Translations under genes and position numbers: made by a program
Assembly (NCBI GenBank): GCA_001986395.2
Contig: MQVO02000013.1
Location: 124,001-188,000 of the forward strand
Length of the DNA: 64,000 nucleotides
Direction of reading: 5' to 3'
From: Irpex lacteus
Lineage: Eukaryota > Basidiomycota > Agaricomycetes > Polyporales > Irpicaceae
Notes under the pieces: generated by a model
The model's database searches: none
What the model saw: only the letters and a program-made list of their open reading frames with translations
Told to the model about the DNA's origin: nothing
Shown: positions 12,635 to 23,963 of the stretch, one piece after another
How the letters are laid out: every line of letters begins with the position of its first letter
Position numbering within the stretch: the first letter of the stretch is position 1

Positions 12635-15600
12635 ATGGCATTCCCAGTGCCGTCCCATTTACCTCGCAAGAACAACCAAGATGTGTCGACAAAACTGCTA
12701 ACCGAAATTTCTGAAACAAACTTTAAGTCATTGAGCCAGGAGGTAGCGTCGAAGTGGGTTGCAGAGCTGAACGTGGCAATACGTCAGACCAAGGTGCGTG
12801 TACCGCATCTTAGAGGATTCGCTCAACACTAATTGCGACTCGTAGGAAGAGATACATAAACGCGTACACTCAGAGCTACCTGCGTTTGACCAGCAGCTGT
12901 CTTCCTCAAAGTATGTCCAGGAACGTCTGCATGCGCTGGAAACGAATGTAGACAACCTGAGTACAACACTATCCCATCCCGAGGTAAGTAACAACGTTCG
13001 TACTGTCCCTTCACACGCCTTACTCTCTCTGCCAGACAGGGCTTGTTCCTAACCTTCTCTCGACATTGACACGACATGCGTCCCTCGCTCAAGAATTATC
13101 AGATGCCGAAGTTATGCATCAGGCTATGTCTCATCTTGCGCATATCAAGCGAGAGATGCAGAGCCTTGCATCTCTAGTAGAAGAGGGGCGGCTACCTGAT
13201 GCTGTATCATTATGCAATAGCTTGGAACGTTTACTCGCCAGCGCACCACCTCCGTTACCTGCCACGGATGTTGTACGCGACGCACAGGTGAGTCGCTTGC
13301 CTTCTGCTGGAGCACGCGTCATTGATACTCTGGCAGCGTCGATTCCGTGCATTGAAAGACAGAGCAGAAGAACAACTCCATGAAGCTTACTCTCGTAGTG
13401 TCGTGATCTCCGCGAGCGAGTTTATTATCAGACCTTCAGTTCAAGGTGAGGGATTATGCTTTCATATGCGCAAACACTCGATAACCATGCCATGCAGTAC
13501 GAGCGTCCGATACCATCCTCTCCCTCCCGGACATTCTCTCCTCATTGTCGCCCGCATCGCTCACCTCTCTCGTTAACACGCTCCGACGAGACCTCACCAC
13601 ACACTACATCGACTTCCTCCTAAGCCAACCAGCCTCGGTCGAACAATCCTCCACCAAGCAGCCAACTGGCACCTCAGAACTCAAACTAACCATATTCCCC
13701 GCTCCCCCAAACACCGAACTCCCCGTATCCAGGCTGGAGAACATCTCAGTCGTCCTTACCTTCCTCAACGACAATCTCCTGCACCACTTCCCGCCCAACA
13801 CAAAACTCGCGACCTCCTTAATCAAACCCCTAACAAGCGGTGTACTGGAGAAGCTCCTCGTTCCCTCGCTCCCTTCCTCCGTGACGGCTCTTCCAGCGTA
13901 TTTGGAATTGATGAAACATGCGGTGCAATTTGAGGAAGAGTTCATCGTCGGTTTATTGGGGGATGGACACGGCGAGAGGGAGATCAAATCATGGGCTGAC
14001 GGTATAGCGGGGCACTACGAGAGGAAGCGACGGGTAGAGCTGCTAGAGAAAGCCAGGGCTATCATCTTGCGTGAGGAGGCGGAAGACTCGACGTTCCGTG
14101 TTGACGTCGTTACGACTATTCCGTCGCCACTACCACCAGCTACAGCGCAGGTGGACAGGGCTGCATCTCCAGAGGAAGAAGCTTGGGGCTTTGACGGTGA
14201 AGCGGAGGCTTCGCCTGCTGCTGACGCTGATGGCTGGGGCTTTGAGGATGACGTTCCTGTTGAAGAAGCACCTGCAATCGTGGAACCTGAACCAGCAACG
14301 AAGGAGCCTGAAGACGACCCGGAAGACGCGTGGGGCTGGAACGACGGGGAACAGGAGGAGAATGGAGAAGAGGGAACTAACGGCGATATTGACGGGGATG
14401 GCTCTACCGACTCGTCTGTTTGGGACGACCCATGGGGGGACGTCCAAGACTCCACTTCGGAACCATCTACGCAGCCTGCTACGACGAAACCGGCTTCAAG
14501 GCTCGAGAGGTTGTCCAACAAGAGCAAGAATACGACGAAGACCGCGATGTCACCACCGATTCAATCTCCTGTACCAGTGGCACCTCCTCCGCCGACACCT
14601 GCTATGCCGTCGTCTATGGCAACGCAGCAGAAACAACCCGTGAACGGTGCCACGCGTATACATGTACAGACGGAGTCGTACCTCGTCGCTGGTCGTATGA
14701 AAGAGCTTCTGGCACTCGTAGAAGAGATCATACGCGAAGCCGCCGACCTCACCTCTTCCGGTATCTTCTCCTCCCATGCATCATCACATACTGGTGTTGG
14801 TGGGACCATCGCGCCGACTGCAGCGTCCGTATTGGATTTGTATCGTGCGTTGTACCCTGTACATGCCGCCTCGAAGCTTTCGAGCACTGCTAAGTGGTCT
14901 TTGTTGTACGCGAATAACTGTACGTGGTTGAGTGGTGAAGTGGTGAGGGTGGATGGGAAGGGGGCGGGTGAGAAGCTTGGGGAGTGTGTGGAGCGGTTGA
15001 GGGAGGTTGGGGAGTTGTGGTATGAGGATGTCGTGGTAAGTTTCAATTAGAGGTAGTCTCAGTTTGAGTGCAGGGTTACTGATGACGGATTGATAGGATG
15101 GAGAATGCCAGAAGGCGGAGGAGACGTTGGCGGAGGCGCAGGGCTTCGTTGGTACGACGGATCAGGAGCGGTATGACGGGTGCGAGGCCGCGGTGAACCG
15201 GGTATTGCGACACGTCCGACGTTTCTCACAACAAGTCAAGGTATGTGGTTGTCTCTACTATCCAACTCATTCTACCGATCTAACGAATGTGTCACCTAGC
15301 CAATTCTTCCTAAAAGCAGGTACTACCAAGCCATCGGAACCATAATCGACGTCGCGCTCTCGAGGATTCTAAGTGATGTACTCGCGTTGGAGGATATCAC
15401 TGCGGAAGAGTCGAATAAGCTGAGCGAGCTTTGTCGGATTATGAACTCGCTGGAAGGGCTGTTCGTAGAGAACCCAGACCTCGTAAGTGATCCATGTTCT
15501 CCCTTTCACGCGTTCGTTTTACTCAACGATGCATTGTTTTACTTACTAGCCCTCCTTCGTCGTCGACTATGTCCCGTCGTGGTTCAAGTTCTCATACCTC

Positions 15601-15855
15601 TCCGAATTACTGGTCAGTCTCCCATCTGTCAAAAGCGCCTAATGGCAACTAATTATTGTCTCCATCTCGTTGAATTTGGTCCTGTAGGAGGCCAGCATGA
15701 TTGATATCACGTACCTCTTCGAGGAGGGCGCTCTCGTCGACTTTACCATCGACGAGCTCGTTAACCTCGTGCGAGCGTTGTTCGCTGACACGCCGGCGAG
15801 AGCGAACACCATCAATAAGCTTATGCAGGGGCACCCGTTGTTGGTTCAGGGATAA
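12635..15855 (+). CDS. ZW10/Dsl1-family centromere and ER-tether protein
   Basis: Nine exons: 12635-12793, 12846-12983, 13036-13287, 13337-13445, 13498-15035, 15097-15240, 15300-15482, 15550-15612, 15688-15855 (about 917 aa). ZW10 proteins act in the NRZ/Dsl1 complex that tethers Golgi-to-ER vesicles and, in many eukaryotes, in the kinetochore RZZ complex. The N-terminal third is coiled-coil-like (KEEIHKRVHSELPAF, heptad leucines). The middle is acidic with repeated Trp motifs (WGFDGEAE, WGFEDDV, WGWNDGE, WDDPWGD). The C-terminal third carries the family core: ESYLVAGRMKELL, LDLYRALYPVHAA, YYQAIGTIIDVALSRIL and the hallmark VDYVPSWFKFSYLSELLEA, ending in ARANTINKL near the C terminus. Two acceptors were possible for exon 7; the one at 15299 keeps phase and gives KPILPKSRYY. 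It is divergently paired with the methyltransferase gene. Confidence 0.88.
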
Positions 15856-17195
15856 GTATTGTGGGGCTATGGTTTGGTATTTGTACGGTTGGCTATGGCG
15901 GATTGTGTCGTCACTCACGTTATTATATTCTATTCATTTTGAGCTTCAGTTGTGCAAAGTGATGATGAAAACTGTCGCTTGTTAGTGACAACCTCGCTGT
16001 GTCTGAATAACCTGCGTATGAAGTTGCCTCCTTGAGCATGCTTTGCTCCTCAGTAATATTCGTGAAGACTGACGAATGACAGCTCAAGTACTCAAGTCCG
16101 GTCCTGGATATATACACACAAGAACAGCCAGATACAAACGAAAACCTACGTGAAATGAACGCCGCGCACGACAGTCTCCCGGTGACACATTCAACCTTCA
16201 CGAGCCTCATACAGCGATCACAGCCAAAAAATGCTAGGTCATTCACCGAGACGCACACTATATTAGGGTATTGTACTGTGCTCATGTGTAGTAACGAACA
16301 GAGAAATCAAAGGCGGACTGAAGCCTGCCAGACCGTACCGAATGTCCAAAGTCTTCTAAAACCTCACCGCCAGCCGTCACTCCTCCGCGTCGCCCCGCTC
16401 CCGAGTCTCCCTCGCAGCAGCATCTCGACCCTCCCTCTCCCTTTCCACCCCGAAAACATCGTGTGAGCTATGCGCACCACCTCCATCGCGAGCTTGATCA
16501 CCAAACAGAGGCTGCCGCCAACAATCCGTTCGGGGCTGCAGCTTCTCAGGATGTACGGTACCGTGACGATGGCAGCCACTATGTTCATATTAGAGGTTTT
16601 CGACTCAGGCGATCGCTACGATCGCGAAGTGCTGGCGTAAATATGTAATGGTCGCTAACCTACATACACATTATCGACCATGACGTTAGCGCTAGCGGTA
16701 GTGACGGTACTGGTAGAGGAGCGAAATATTCGAACGCCACACGGATAACTTCCCGATTAGGCAGTTATGCACTTGTGTTCTCGTCGAAGTCTTTCAGCCG
16801 AACATCACGCTTACCGCACCACCAAGATTTACTAGAATCCCAACTCAAGGTGATGTACATTAAACTGTATGCAGCTTATCACTCTAACACTGCACGTTCG
16901 CTGTCGTAGCATGCAGCCTCTGGCGGCCAAAGGGCGCTAAGGGCGCGCTGGAAGGCATCGTCACTGCGTGCCAACATGCATAACTTAAAAGCCATGACAG
17001 TAAGCTCCAATGAGATAGCACTCAGGGAGACGGAGACCTTGATGAACATATCCAAGCATATCGTTATATAAGCATGACATCCAGACCTTGTAAGCGTAAT
17101 TGTGCACAGCCGCCAAGTTACGATGGCACTCTTTCGTGCGATGTTTGCCTTGTACCTACCAGCAGAATACCTGTACAAATATACCATCGGAGAGC
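15856..17195. other. Intergenic, 1.3 kb
   Basis: It lies between the convergent ends of the ZW10-like and TMEM14 genes. The only thing I can point to is a small open frame at 16470-16640 behind a CT-rich stretch. The rest shows no recognisable feature. Confidence 0.5.
16470..16640 (+). CDS. Candidate 56-aa protein, unknown
   Basis: An ATG follows ~100 bases of pyrimidine-rich leader typical of expressed basidiomycete genes. The product starts MRTTSIASLITKQRLPP, resembling a short mitochondrial presequence, then has a hydrophobic Met/Ala stretch (TMAATMFILEVF). No family is recognised and it may be a chance ORF. Confidence 0.2.
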   Translation: MRTTSIASLITKQRLPPTIRSGLQLLRMYGTVTMAATMFILEVFDSGDRYDREVLA

Positions 17196-17675
17196 TTAAG
17201 AGCGAGAGTTGCGAATCGCGTAGAGGGTGTTTCCATAGTACAGAGCAGCCCCTGCGCCTGTCACGGTAAGAGCTTTCGGAACTGGGCCCTTCTTGAATCG
17301 GGGTGCAGAGGACAAAAGCAGAATAGTAGCGGCAACTGGACACAGTATTAGCATGCACAATAGTCGTTAGTAAGTAGCTGTGACATACGGAATGCGCCTT
17401 CCAGTCCGTTGGGAGCACCCTGGCGGATTCTGTCTGCGCTCCAGAGGAAGAGCAAGCCGACGCTGTAAGTAACTCGTTAAACATGATCTCATAGCAGAGG
17501 TGTAACAAACACATACCCGACACCAGCTACGAGCGAGGGCACACTACGTGTCCTGGCGAAGCCGGTCAAGCCACCGACCACGCACAGGCCACCAACAAGG
17601 AAGGCGGGGTAGGCAGACTACAACATATGTTATTGAGGTTATCAATTGTGACAGAGTATTAACAGCAATTACCAT
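17196..17675 (-). CDS. TMEM14-family small membrane protein
   Basis: Minus-strand exons 17675-17673, 17617-17517, 17462-17389 and 17335-17196 give exactly 105 aa, the usual family length. The start codon is an exon of its own: ATG sits directly against a 55-nt intron, and exon 2 supplies SAYPAFLVGGLCVVGG. The family core is clear: YPAFLVGGLCVVGGLTGF, then ARTRSVPSLVAGVGVGLL, then LAATILLLSSAPRFKKGPVPK and GAGAALYYGN, making four short hydrophobic helices. Related proteins sit in mitochondrial or plastid membranes and have been linked to heme or fatty-acid export; the substrate here is unknown. It is divergently paired with the C2HC protein gene. Longer minus-strand frames in this region read through these introns and are not the gene. 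Confidence 0.85.
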
Positions 17676-17949
17676 TGCTACTGAGGTTGTTTGCGGCGGT
17701 ATCGAGGCTGACGTGGAGGTTAGAAACAAAGCGTTGTCGTCGTGAGACTGAAAGTCAGTGCACAGACTGGCCGAGCCATGGCCTTACTTACGCCATACCC
17801 CGGCCATTGATTGACGCGGAGGGCCCGATGCGAAACAGCCGTGGGAACATTGCTGTTGGGCCTTGGCCGCGGGGCTTCTCCACAAATATTGTTACCGCGA
17901 CTTGATCGTGTTCGACCATCTGTACACAGACCACCAGAAAAACTCGAGG
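17676..17949. promoter_or_regulatory. Divergent promoter between the TMEM14 and C2HC-protein genes
   Basis: The start codons are 274 bp apart and head to head; both promoters must lie here. No known element was recognised. Confidence 0.45.
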
Positions 17950-19756
17950 ATGTCGGACGTTGTTTCTTCATCAGACAAGTGCGTGTTTTACGAGTATATG
18001 TTCTATGGGTGTTGCTGACTACCGATGCGGTGCCTATGCATTCTAGGTCGAAACTACCAGCACCACGGACGACTTATGCGGGCCGGATGAAGGTGAGAAT
18101 GTGTTTGTATAACACGGTAGAAACTTGGAACTAAGATGTTCTGCAGAAGAAGCGCCAGGAGGCAGCGAAGAACGAGTATGTCTCCAGGATACGCTTCGTT
18201 GATGCATACGATGTGTCAAGCTGACCGGCCGCTACCAGTAACACGGAGGTGATAGAGGATTCGGAAGACGAGAACGATGAGAAGGTCACGGAGAAGGAGA
18301 CGATGTGAGTCTTTTCATGACAGACTAAGCTGCACTTCTGAGGGCTTTCGCAGTAAATCGCCTCCTACCTCCAAGCGCACCTCATCTGAGAAGACATTCG
18401 CAATTCCCGAAACACCTGCTAGTGCTCACCGGAAACCACTCTCTAAGACCCCTTCCATAATATTATCAAGTTCAACCAAGCACACACGAAATGGCTCTCT
18501 GAGTTCTGTGCAGGACACCTCACGATTGTGCGTGCATGTCTGCTCTCTTATTCACTCGACCCGCTCACGTTTAGTTTAGACATACAAGTCCTGACCGCAC
18601 CGAGAGCATCTCCGACGCTGAATCAGTAGCCACGATAGACGGTAAACCGCGTCGCAAACGGAAAGGCGAACCCGAACGTATACAGTTCTTCAAGGACGAC
18701 CCGTGCTGCCAAGAGGTTGAACCCCATCGGGCTCTGTGCAAGCAGTGCGGAGAATGGCAAGACCTTCACCCAAAGAGGCGATATGTGATGCAAGGCTGGC
18801 TAGCACATAAGAAGACGTGTTCTGGGACGAAGAAGTCTCCTCCGCCATCCACCCCGAAACCGTAAGCCAAACCTCCTCGCTTCCTGTGCACAATTATTAA
18901 CCTACCTTCACAGGGTATCCCAAGTATCCAACTCGCAAACTGCTCCCACTCCCCTCAAAGCCCATACACCGAGTCAAAATGGTAGCACAACAGGAGACAA
19001 AGACAAATTGAGCCCGATGGAGGCAGAGGGTAAGACGACGCTGGAGAACGACTTCAGAACGGGCGAGATCCGCCCACACGAGGTGTTCTGCACGCAGTGC
19101 GCAGCATGGGTGAAGCTGTACCCCACGACGAAGTACTCTCCCAAGAACTGGCTCACGCATGTTCAGCAATGTCCGGGCGCAGCGTAAGCCCACCATATCT
19201 CTTGACTATACTCACTAGTTTGAGAGCATTTACATTGATGTTGACGGTATCGTGGAATAGGTCGTCTTCAACGGTACCCAGCGGATCTAAGCTTCTGTCC
19301 GAATCACCGAAAGCGACAGCAAGTTCCGCCATAGACGACGCCTCTAGTACAACAGCCGTCCCATCAACACCCTCCATTCCGTCTTCCCCACCTCCGAAAC
19401 CCTTCATTGCCTCCAACTCACTACCACCGCCCTCCTCCTTGCCCCTACACTCACCGTTACCCCTACCCTCGCGCAAACGTCCTCGAGAAGACTCCCCTTC
19501 CGAGGAACATGATTCTCCCACGAAGAGACAAGTCCAGAGATTGAGGACGGACTCGTATAAACCCCCGGTGGGCCGTGCGCTGTGGGATCTTGTGACGAAG
19601 CCTGTCGTGGCGTTCGTACGCGGATTCGTGCAAGGTGTTGTTTCTGGTAGTGCAGCGAGTGGGGAACCTGGGACTACCAGTGAGGGTTCAACGGCTGGTG
19701 TGCCTGTACCTGTAAAGGCAGAGGGTGAGGGTGAGTTGGTGAAGTTAGAGACTTGA
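17950..19756 (+). CDS. Uncharacterised protein with two tandem C-X2-C-X19-H-X3-C modules
   Basis: Eight exons: 17950-17978, 18047-18092, 18147-18175, 18239-18304, 18354-18527, 18580-18861, 18914-19183, 19261-19756 (about 463 aa). The acceptor at 18579, not the one at 18574, keeps the frame. The first ~130 residues are charged and Ser-rich. Two modules follow (about residues 165-195 and 260-290): CKQCGEWQDL..Y..GWLAHKKTC and CTQCAAWVKL..Y..NWLTHVQQC. Cys, Trp, Leu, Pro, Tyr, Trp-Leu and His/Cys positions match one to one, with 19 residues between CxxC and the His, so each probably binds one zinc. The C terminus is Ser/Pro-rich with a basic KRPRED patch (a possible nuclear signal), then a conserved-looking ALWDLVTKPVVAFVRGFVQG stretch. 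I do not know the family; a nuclear nucleic-acid or protein-binding role is an inference from the zinc modules. Confidence 0.75.
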
Positions 19757-20251
19757 AGACGCAAGTGTTAGAGGGAGGAGGGATGGGATGGTGATAATGG
19801 AAGGAGGGTCTGGATTATTATTTTTGATATCTATCGTTGCTTCTTCTCTATTCCTCTACTCTTCCTTTCTTTTTATTTCCGTGTGTGCTTACTTACTTGC
19901 ATACTCTCTTACAGCGACGTGTCTGTTCTTGTTGTTCCTGCTTTGTTGTGTGCTGAGTCGCTATGTATTCTCTACATTATCTCTGGTGCCCATTTAGTTC
20001 CTTGTTTATTTTTCGTGTAAGCGTAAATGTTAGCTAACTTGATACTATAGAGTCGAGAGCTTGGTAAGTCCGTCATCGTCGAGTATCTTTGATATCCATG
20101 TCACTAACTTTCTCTTTTCCTCCTACGTAGTGCTGGCTATCGATGGCGCTGATTATTTGCTCAAGTACAAACACTGCAGGCACATTGTCCACCTACTAAT
20201 CCAGCCCCCGCATACGCTCTCGCCCTGGCAAGCGTTAGCAAGCACGGCAAT

Positions 20252-20263
20252 CCGAAAAGTCGG
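20252..20263. promoter_or_regulatory. CCG-N6-CGG element upstream of Gal80-like copy 1
   Basis: CCG AAAAGT CGG inside a larger imperfect palindrome AATCCG....CGGCGATT. It begins 283 bp before the start codon. The same arrangement is found at nearly the same distance before both other paralogs. Spaced CGG triplets are the usual targets of fungal Zn2Cys6 regulators; that such a protein binds here is inferred. Confidence 0.55.
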
Positions 20264-20372
20264 CGATTTTCTGGTGCTGACAAACTCTCTTCTCTGTGAG
20301 GCGCTCCTACTTTAATGTGGTGAGATGTGAAATTCAGTGGTGGGCGCATCTACTTATGTACACCGGAGTGCT

Positions 20373-20379
20373 TATAAAG
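20373..20379 (+). promoter_or_regulatory. TATA box of Gal80-like copy 1
   Basis: TATAAAG, 162 bp before the chosen ATG; equivalent boxes precede the two paralogs. Confidence 0.5.
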
Positions 20380-20534
20380 GCAAGGCAGGTGCTTACAGGA
20401 TCTCCCAACGTCACTTGCTTTGTGGAACACGAGCCTCATCACCATTCAAGCTTCCAACAATCTAAGGTCAGCTCCCATCAATTCACAAAATCGACAAACT
20501 CACTAAACTCATGCAGAACACTATAACACCAGAG

Positions 20535-21867
20535 ATGGCACCCATTAGACTCGGCGTCATCGGTCTGTCTGCACAAGGGTGGGCAGCAGCGGCTCTCATC
20601 CCACCCCTCTTCGATCCTCTCCTCAAAGACAAATACACAATCACCGCCCTGTCCACCAGCTCCCAGGCCTCCGCCCAGGCATCTGCAGCCAAGTACTCTG
20701 AACTCACAGGACACGCAGTGAAAGGGTACTACGGTGCGAACGGTGCCAAGGACCTGTCGAACGATCCGAACGTGGATTTGGTCGTGGTGAGCGTGAAGGT
20801 GCCGGACCATTGGGACGCGATTGAGCCTGCGCTTGAGGCGGGAAAGGAATTCTTTGTGGAGTGGAGTCCTGGGAGGAGTTTGGAGGAGACGAGGAGGATC
20901 GCGGAGGGTGCGAGAGCGAGGGGATTGAGGGGATTCGTGGGGGCGCAGTCGGCGCAGAGTGCCACTGTCAGAACGGTCAGTTGGGATGGTACCTTGAACT
21001 CGTCTGGATATTATTTTGTTAATTGTTGACGATTTGTAGGTGAAAGGGCTGGTCGACGGTGGGAAAGTGGGAAGGATCCTTTCTACAAGTGCGGTAGGTG
21101 AAGTCCTCTGTGTCTGGTATTGAAGAAAGACTGAGACATAAATTCCATTGCGATTATAGTCCCTAGTTGTCCCTCTCGAGCTCGGCTACGGAGGCAAAAC
21201 AACGACGAAGAGCAGCGCTTACGCGCTCGACGCCAACAACGGTGTGTATCTTCCGCGTTGAACACACTTCCCACTTTGGCAAAGACTGATCATTGTCGAT
21301 GCTGCAGGCGCGACGATCTTTACCATGCTTGTCGGACACCACCTGTCCGCTCTGAGGCACATACTAGGTGACATTAAGGAAGTCAGTGCAACGACTGCGA
21401 TTCTCGTACCGGAGGTCGGGATCCTGGACGCTTCCGGAAAGCCCACAGGTGAAGTCGTCAAGGTGACGTCACCAGACCAGGTCATCCTTACAGGTAAACT
21501 CGGTGGCGAACACGACGGAGCGATCGTGACCATCCACGCGCAATCAGGCCCGCGTGTTGGCCATTTCCAGTGGTTCATCGATGGTGAGGATGGCAGTGTC
21601 GAGGTGAAGAACCGACCGGAAAGAGGACCGTTCGGGATATTTTTGACTGTTGGGGAGATGCAAGTTCTGTTGAATAATGAGGAGGTTGAGTTAGATAAGA
21701 GGGAGGAGGACCGGTTGGGGAGTACGGGCAAGGCATGGTTTGAGTATGCGAAGGGTGGTGAAGACGGGAAATATACAACGTTGGAAGACTCGGTGGCTGT
21801 ATGGCGTGTGTTGGACGCGGCTTTGAAGAGCATCGCGGAAGGTGGAAGGACTATCACTGTAGATTAG
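20535..21867 (+). CDS. Gal80-like NAD(P)-binding regulator, copy 1 (Gfo/Idh/MocA fold)
   Basis: Exons 20535-20975, 21040-21093, 21160-21241 and 21308-21867 give 378 aa. An N-terminal Rossmann fold (GVIGLSAQGWAA near residue 8, then VDLVVVSVKVPDHW) is followed by the Gal80/Gfo C-terminal domain (GHHLSALRHILGDIKEVSA, HDGAIVTIHAQSG, WFIDGEDGSVEVKNRP). The catalytic EKP motif of Gfo/Idh/MocA enzymes is replaced by VEWSPGR, as Gal80 has VEW, so a regulatory or ligand-sensing role is likelier than dehydrogenase activity. Gal80 represses Gal4 in yeast; what these basidiomycete proteins control is unknown. The start at MAPIRLG was chosen because both paralogs start at MSPIRLG; an in-frame Met 8 codons upstream exists. 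All intron positions are shared with copies 2 and 3. Confidence 0.85.
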
Positions 21868-22124
21868 CCATGGCACGTCGCTGATTACGATATCTTGTGA
21901 ACTTGCCGATGAATCATCTTGAAGATTTCCTGCATACAGTAGGGCTCCATAAATTGAGACGGCCCGAAGTACTTATACGTAGTAATATGCAGTCGCTAAT
22001 TCGGCCCACAACATGGCCTCGAAAGTGATATACTTAGCTCTGAATCTCAGTGGGACTTAGCTAGAAGCAGTTGCAGGTACGGTAATTACTAGTAAGACTA
22101 CTTATATCAAGATGGCACGGAAAT

Positions 22125-22136
22125 CCGCGAAATCGG
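22125..22136. promoter_or_regulatory. CCG-N6-CGG element upstream of Gal80-like copy 2
   Basis: CCG CGAAAT CGG, 288 bp before the ATG, within AAATCCG....CGGAGATT. It is conserved with the elements of copies 1 and 3. Confidence 0.55.
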
Positions 22137-22311
22137 AGATTATAGCGCCCTCACTAAGCTCTCGACCGTACCATTCAGGGAATTTCAGGTCGTCAGTATC
22201 GATGGCGGGGGTGAAGGCCAAGATGCATTATTTCTGAGCAATACGAAGTACTGGACCATAAAACAGGCACCGTTCTCGAGCTTACCGGTGTATATCTGTG
22301 GCCCTCGCCTT

Positions 22312-22318
22312 TATAAAG
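22312..22318 (+). promoter_or_regulatory. TATA box of Gal80-like copy 2
   Basis: TATAAAG followed by GCTC, about 100 bp before the start codon. Confidence 0.55.
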
Positions 22319-22412
22319 CTCGGGGTATGTCATTCAATGCTCTCACTCCCAATTTCTTTGCCAGGCCTTACTATAGCACCCTCACAGCACACCCCTTGAA
22401 GTAGCATCGCAC

Positions 22413-23733
22413 ATGTCTCCTATCAGACTAGGTGTCATTGGCCTCTCCGCACGTGGATGGGCATCCACTGCTCTCATCCCGCCCCTTTTCGACCCGCTGC
22501 TCAAAGACAAATATACCATCACTGCTATCGCCACGAGCTCCGAAGCGTCCGCTCAAGCCTCCACCGCCAAATACTCTGAGCTCACCGGACACCCGGTGAA
22601 AGGGTATTATGGCCCGAATGGAGCCAAGGACCTGGCGAACGATCCCGAGGTAGACTTGGTAGTCGTGAGCGTGAAGGTTCCGCAGCATTGGGATGCAGTG
22701 GCTCCTGCGATCGAGGCAGGGAAGAATTTCTTCGTGGAGTGGAGTCCTGGAAGGGATTTAGGTGAGACCTTGAAGATCGCTGAGGCTGCGAAGGCGAAAG
22801 GAGTAAAAGCGTTTGTTGGGGCACAGACTTCGCAGAGCGCGACAGCGAGAAAGGTGAGTGGAAATATCACCAGGGATTGCCCTTGCTCGATTATCGTGTT
22901 GTATTAATGGGTTATAACTATTTCTTCAGGTAAAGGAGCTACTTGATGCGGGGAAAGTTGGCAAGATCCTCTCTACTAGCGCGGTATGTGAAGACCTATG
23001 GAATATCGGACAATTATACTTATGAGATGCGTGTCCTGCAGTACCTTTCCATCTCCAGCGATGCAGGGCTGGGGCCGACGTCAGATATTGCCAATGCCTA
23101 CTCTCTTGACGTTAATAACGGCATGTATTGGCTTATTGTTCCAACGGTTCTAAATCAGCTCACCGCGTTATAGGGGCGACGTTGATCACTATTCTCATCG
23201 GGCACTTCCTCACAAATCTGAGACACTTACTGGGTGACATCAAGGAAGTGAGCGCGACTAGTGCGATCCTCTTTCCCGACGTGAAGCTCCTCGACGCGTC
23301 CGGGAAGCCCACAGGAGAGGTCGTCAGGAAGACTGCTCCGGACCAAGCTGTCCTCACAGCTAAACTTGGCGGTCGACATGACGGGGCTATCGTAACGATC
23401 CATGGACAGTTCGGTCCACGCACAGGTCACTTTCGCTGGTTCATCGACGGCGAGGATGGGAGTATTGAAGTGAAGAATCGCCCTGAGAATGGTGCATATG
23501 GGGTGTTCTTTAATATGATGGAGCAGCAGGTGATCCTCAATGGAGAGGAAGTGGCTTTGGATGTGCGCGAGGAAGATCGTTTGGGGAACACTGGAAAGGC
23601 ATGGTTCGAGTATGCGAAGGGTAGTGACGAGGGGAGATACGAGACATTGGAGGATTCGGTTGAGGTGTGGCGCGTGTTGGATGCTGCTTTGAAGAGCCTC
23701 GAGCAAGGTGGAAAGACCATTACCGTGGTCTGA
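22413..23733 (+). CDS. Gal80-like NAD(P)-binding regulator, copy 2
   Basis: Exons 22413-22853, 22930-22983, 23042-23120 and 23174-23733 give 377 aa. Domain order matches copy 1: GVIGLSARGWAS Rossmann loop, VEWSPGR in place of EKP, GHFLTNLRHLLGDIKEVSA and the C-terminal barrel. Two oddities. The third intron (23121-23173) starts GCATGT where the paralogs have GT, so splicing needs a GC-AG intron. And the first ~17 codons of exon 3 no longer resemble the paralogs: the VPxExGxxGK stretch is lost and the exon is one codon shorter, while the exon end (NAYSLDVNN) is normal. The frame stays intact throughout. It could be a functional variant or an early stage of decay. Confidence 0.8.
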
Positions 23734-23963
23734 TTTCATTTTTTGTGTAATCCGTGGTAGTAGTACGACCAAAGAGATATCATGCATTGGAGCCGGAGCG
23801 AGAAAGCTTTCTAAGTGCTTAACCAGTAAACGTTTGTCAGTAAAGCCTAGCACACTGACAGTAAAATCACAAGATCCCATGAAAGTGAAGATGTAAGATA
23901 TGATATTGCGTTTGATGTTAAGGATTACAGGTTTTATATAATTCGTCCGTATGTTTCTATCTA

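Larger units (their letters stand above)
19757..20534. other. Intergenic; promoter region of Gal80-like copy 1
   Basis: It contains the 3' flank of the C2HC gene (T-rich, 19800-20000), the CCG-N6-CGG element at 20252-20263 and a TATAAAG at 20373-20379. No gene is seen. Confidence 0.55.

Noticed and set aside
18575..18579. Acceptor at 18574 for exon 6 of the C2HC protein
   Set aside because: It leads to an in-frame stop within 20 codons; the next TTTAG at 18579 keeps the frame through both zinc modules.
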